DNA from: Planctomycetota bacterium
GTDB taxonomy: Bacteria > Planctomycetota > Brocadiia > SM23-32
Length of the DNA stretch: 5,630 nt
Reading direction: 5' to 3'
Assembly (NCBI GenBank): GCA_030604585.1
Contig: JAUVVP010000174.1
Coordinates: 1 to 5,630 of the forward strand
Shown: positions 5,621 through 5,630 of the stretch, one piece after another
Numbering within the stretch: the first letter of the stretch is position 1
Layout: each line of letters opens with the position of its first letter
The notes under the pieces: model-generated
Databases searched by the model: none
Told to the model about the DNA's origin: nothing
What the model saw: only the letters and a program-made list of their open reading frames with translations
Position numbers and translations under genes: made by a program

Positions 5621-5630
5621 TGCCGCCTTG

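Larger units (their letters stand above)
5407..5630. other. Non-coding region with leader hairpins and a structured repeat-like block
   Basis: No frame here looks like a gene on either strand. The left half (to about 5505) holds the leader and probable control region of the - strand deacetylase operon. The right half changes character at about 5512 (CTATTGCAGAACCCGGATC). After this, GGCT and AGCC tetramers alternate (5541, 5549, 5557, 5590 and 5596), giving competing small stems. One of these, 5541-5552, is closed by a GCGA (GNRA-type) tetraloop. The block ends in the long hairpin at 5569-5620. This pattern suggests a folded RNA or a dispersed palindromic repeat running on past the window edge. 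Confidence 0.5.

Noticed and set aside
5407..5630. CRISPR array, tRNA or transposase remnant at the right end
   Set aside because: There are no regularly spaced direct repeats, no cloverleaf with an acceptor stem and T-loop, and no coding frame with transposase motifs.

Overview
This is a GC-rich bacterial window with six compact protein-coding genes and one non-coding stretch of just over 200 bases at the right end. Third codon positions are strongly G/C. No ribosomal or transfer RNA gene and no clear taxonomic marker is present, so the phylum cannot be fixed. The mix of a UPF0182 membrane protein, a TIGR02757/DUF2400 protein and a plant-type glucuronokinase homologue in very GC-rich DNA would suit a little-cultured lineage (for example Planctomycetota- or Armatimonadota-like), but this is a weak inference.

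Layout. On the + strand: the 3' end of a UPF0182 gene (cut by the left window edge, stop at 1208), mntP for a manganese efflux pump (1275-1832), a TIGR02757/DUF2400 gene (1905-2669), and a GHMP kinase closest to glucuronokinase (2798-3811). The kinase is preceded by a plausible sigma70-type promoter and a strong Shine-Dalgarno sequence. On the - strand, converging on the kinase with only 32 bases between the stops: a PIG-L/LmbE-type zinc deacetylase (start best placed at 5385) followed 27 bases later by an Asp/Glu racemase superfamily protein. These two look like a two-gene operon read right to left. The region 5407-5630 holds the leader of that operon with two small perfect hairpins, then a structured palindromic element (5569-5620) that looks like part of a dispersed repeat or a folded RNA.

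How the genes work together. No single pathway links all six. The first three + strand genes are separated by about 65-75 bases and look like a loose housekeeping cluster (envelope, metal homeostasis, a possible DNA-related protein). The kinase (sugar-1-phosphate formation) and the deacetylase (N-acetyl-sugar or related substrates) both suggest carbohydrate chemistry, but they lie on opposite strands.

No defence system, CRISPR array, transposase or phage gene is visible, and I do not see a clearly new multi-gene system. The most interesting points are the racemase with Asp in place of its first catalytic Cys, the plant-like glucuronokinase homologue in a bacterium, the endonuclease III-like motif in the DUF2400 protein, and the palindromic element at the right edge.
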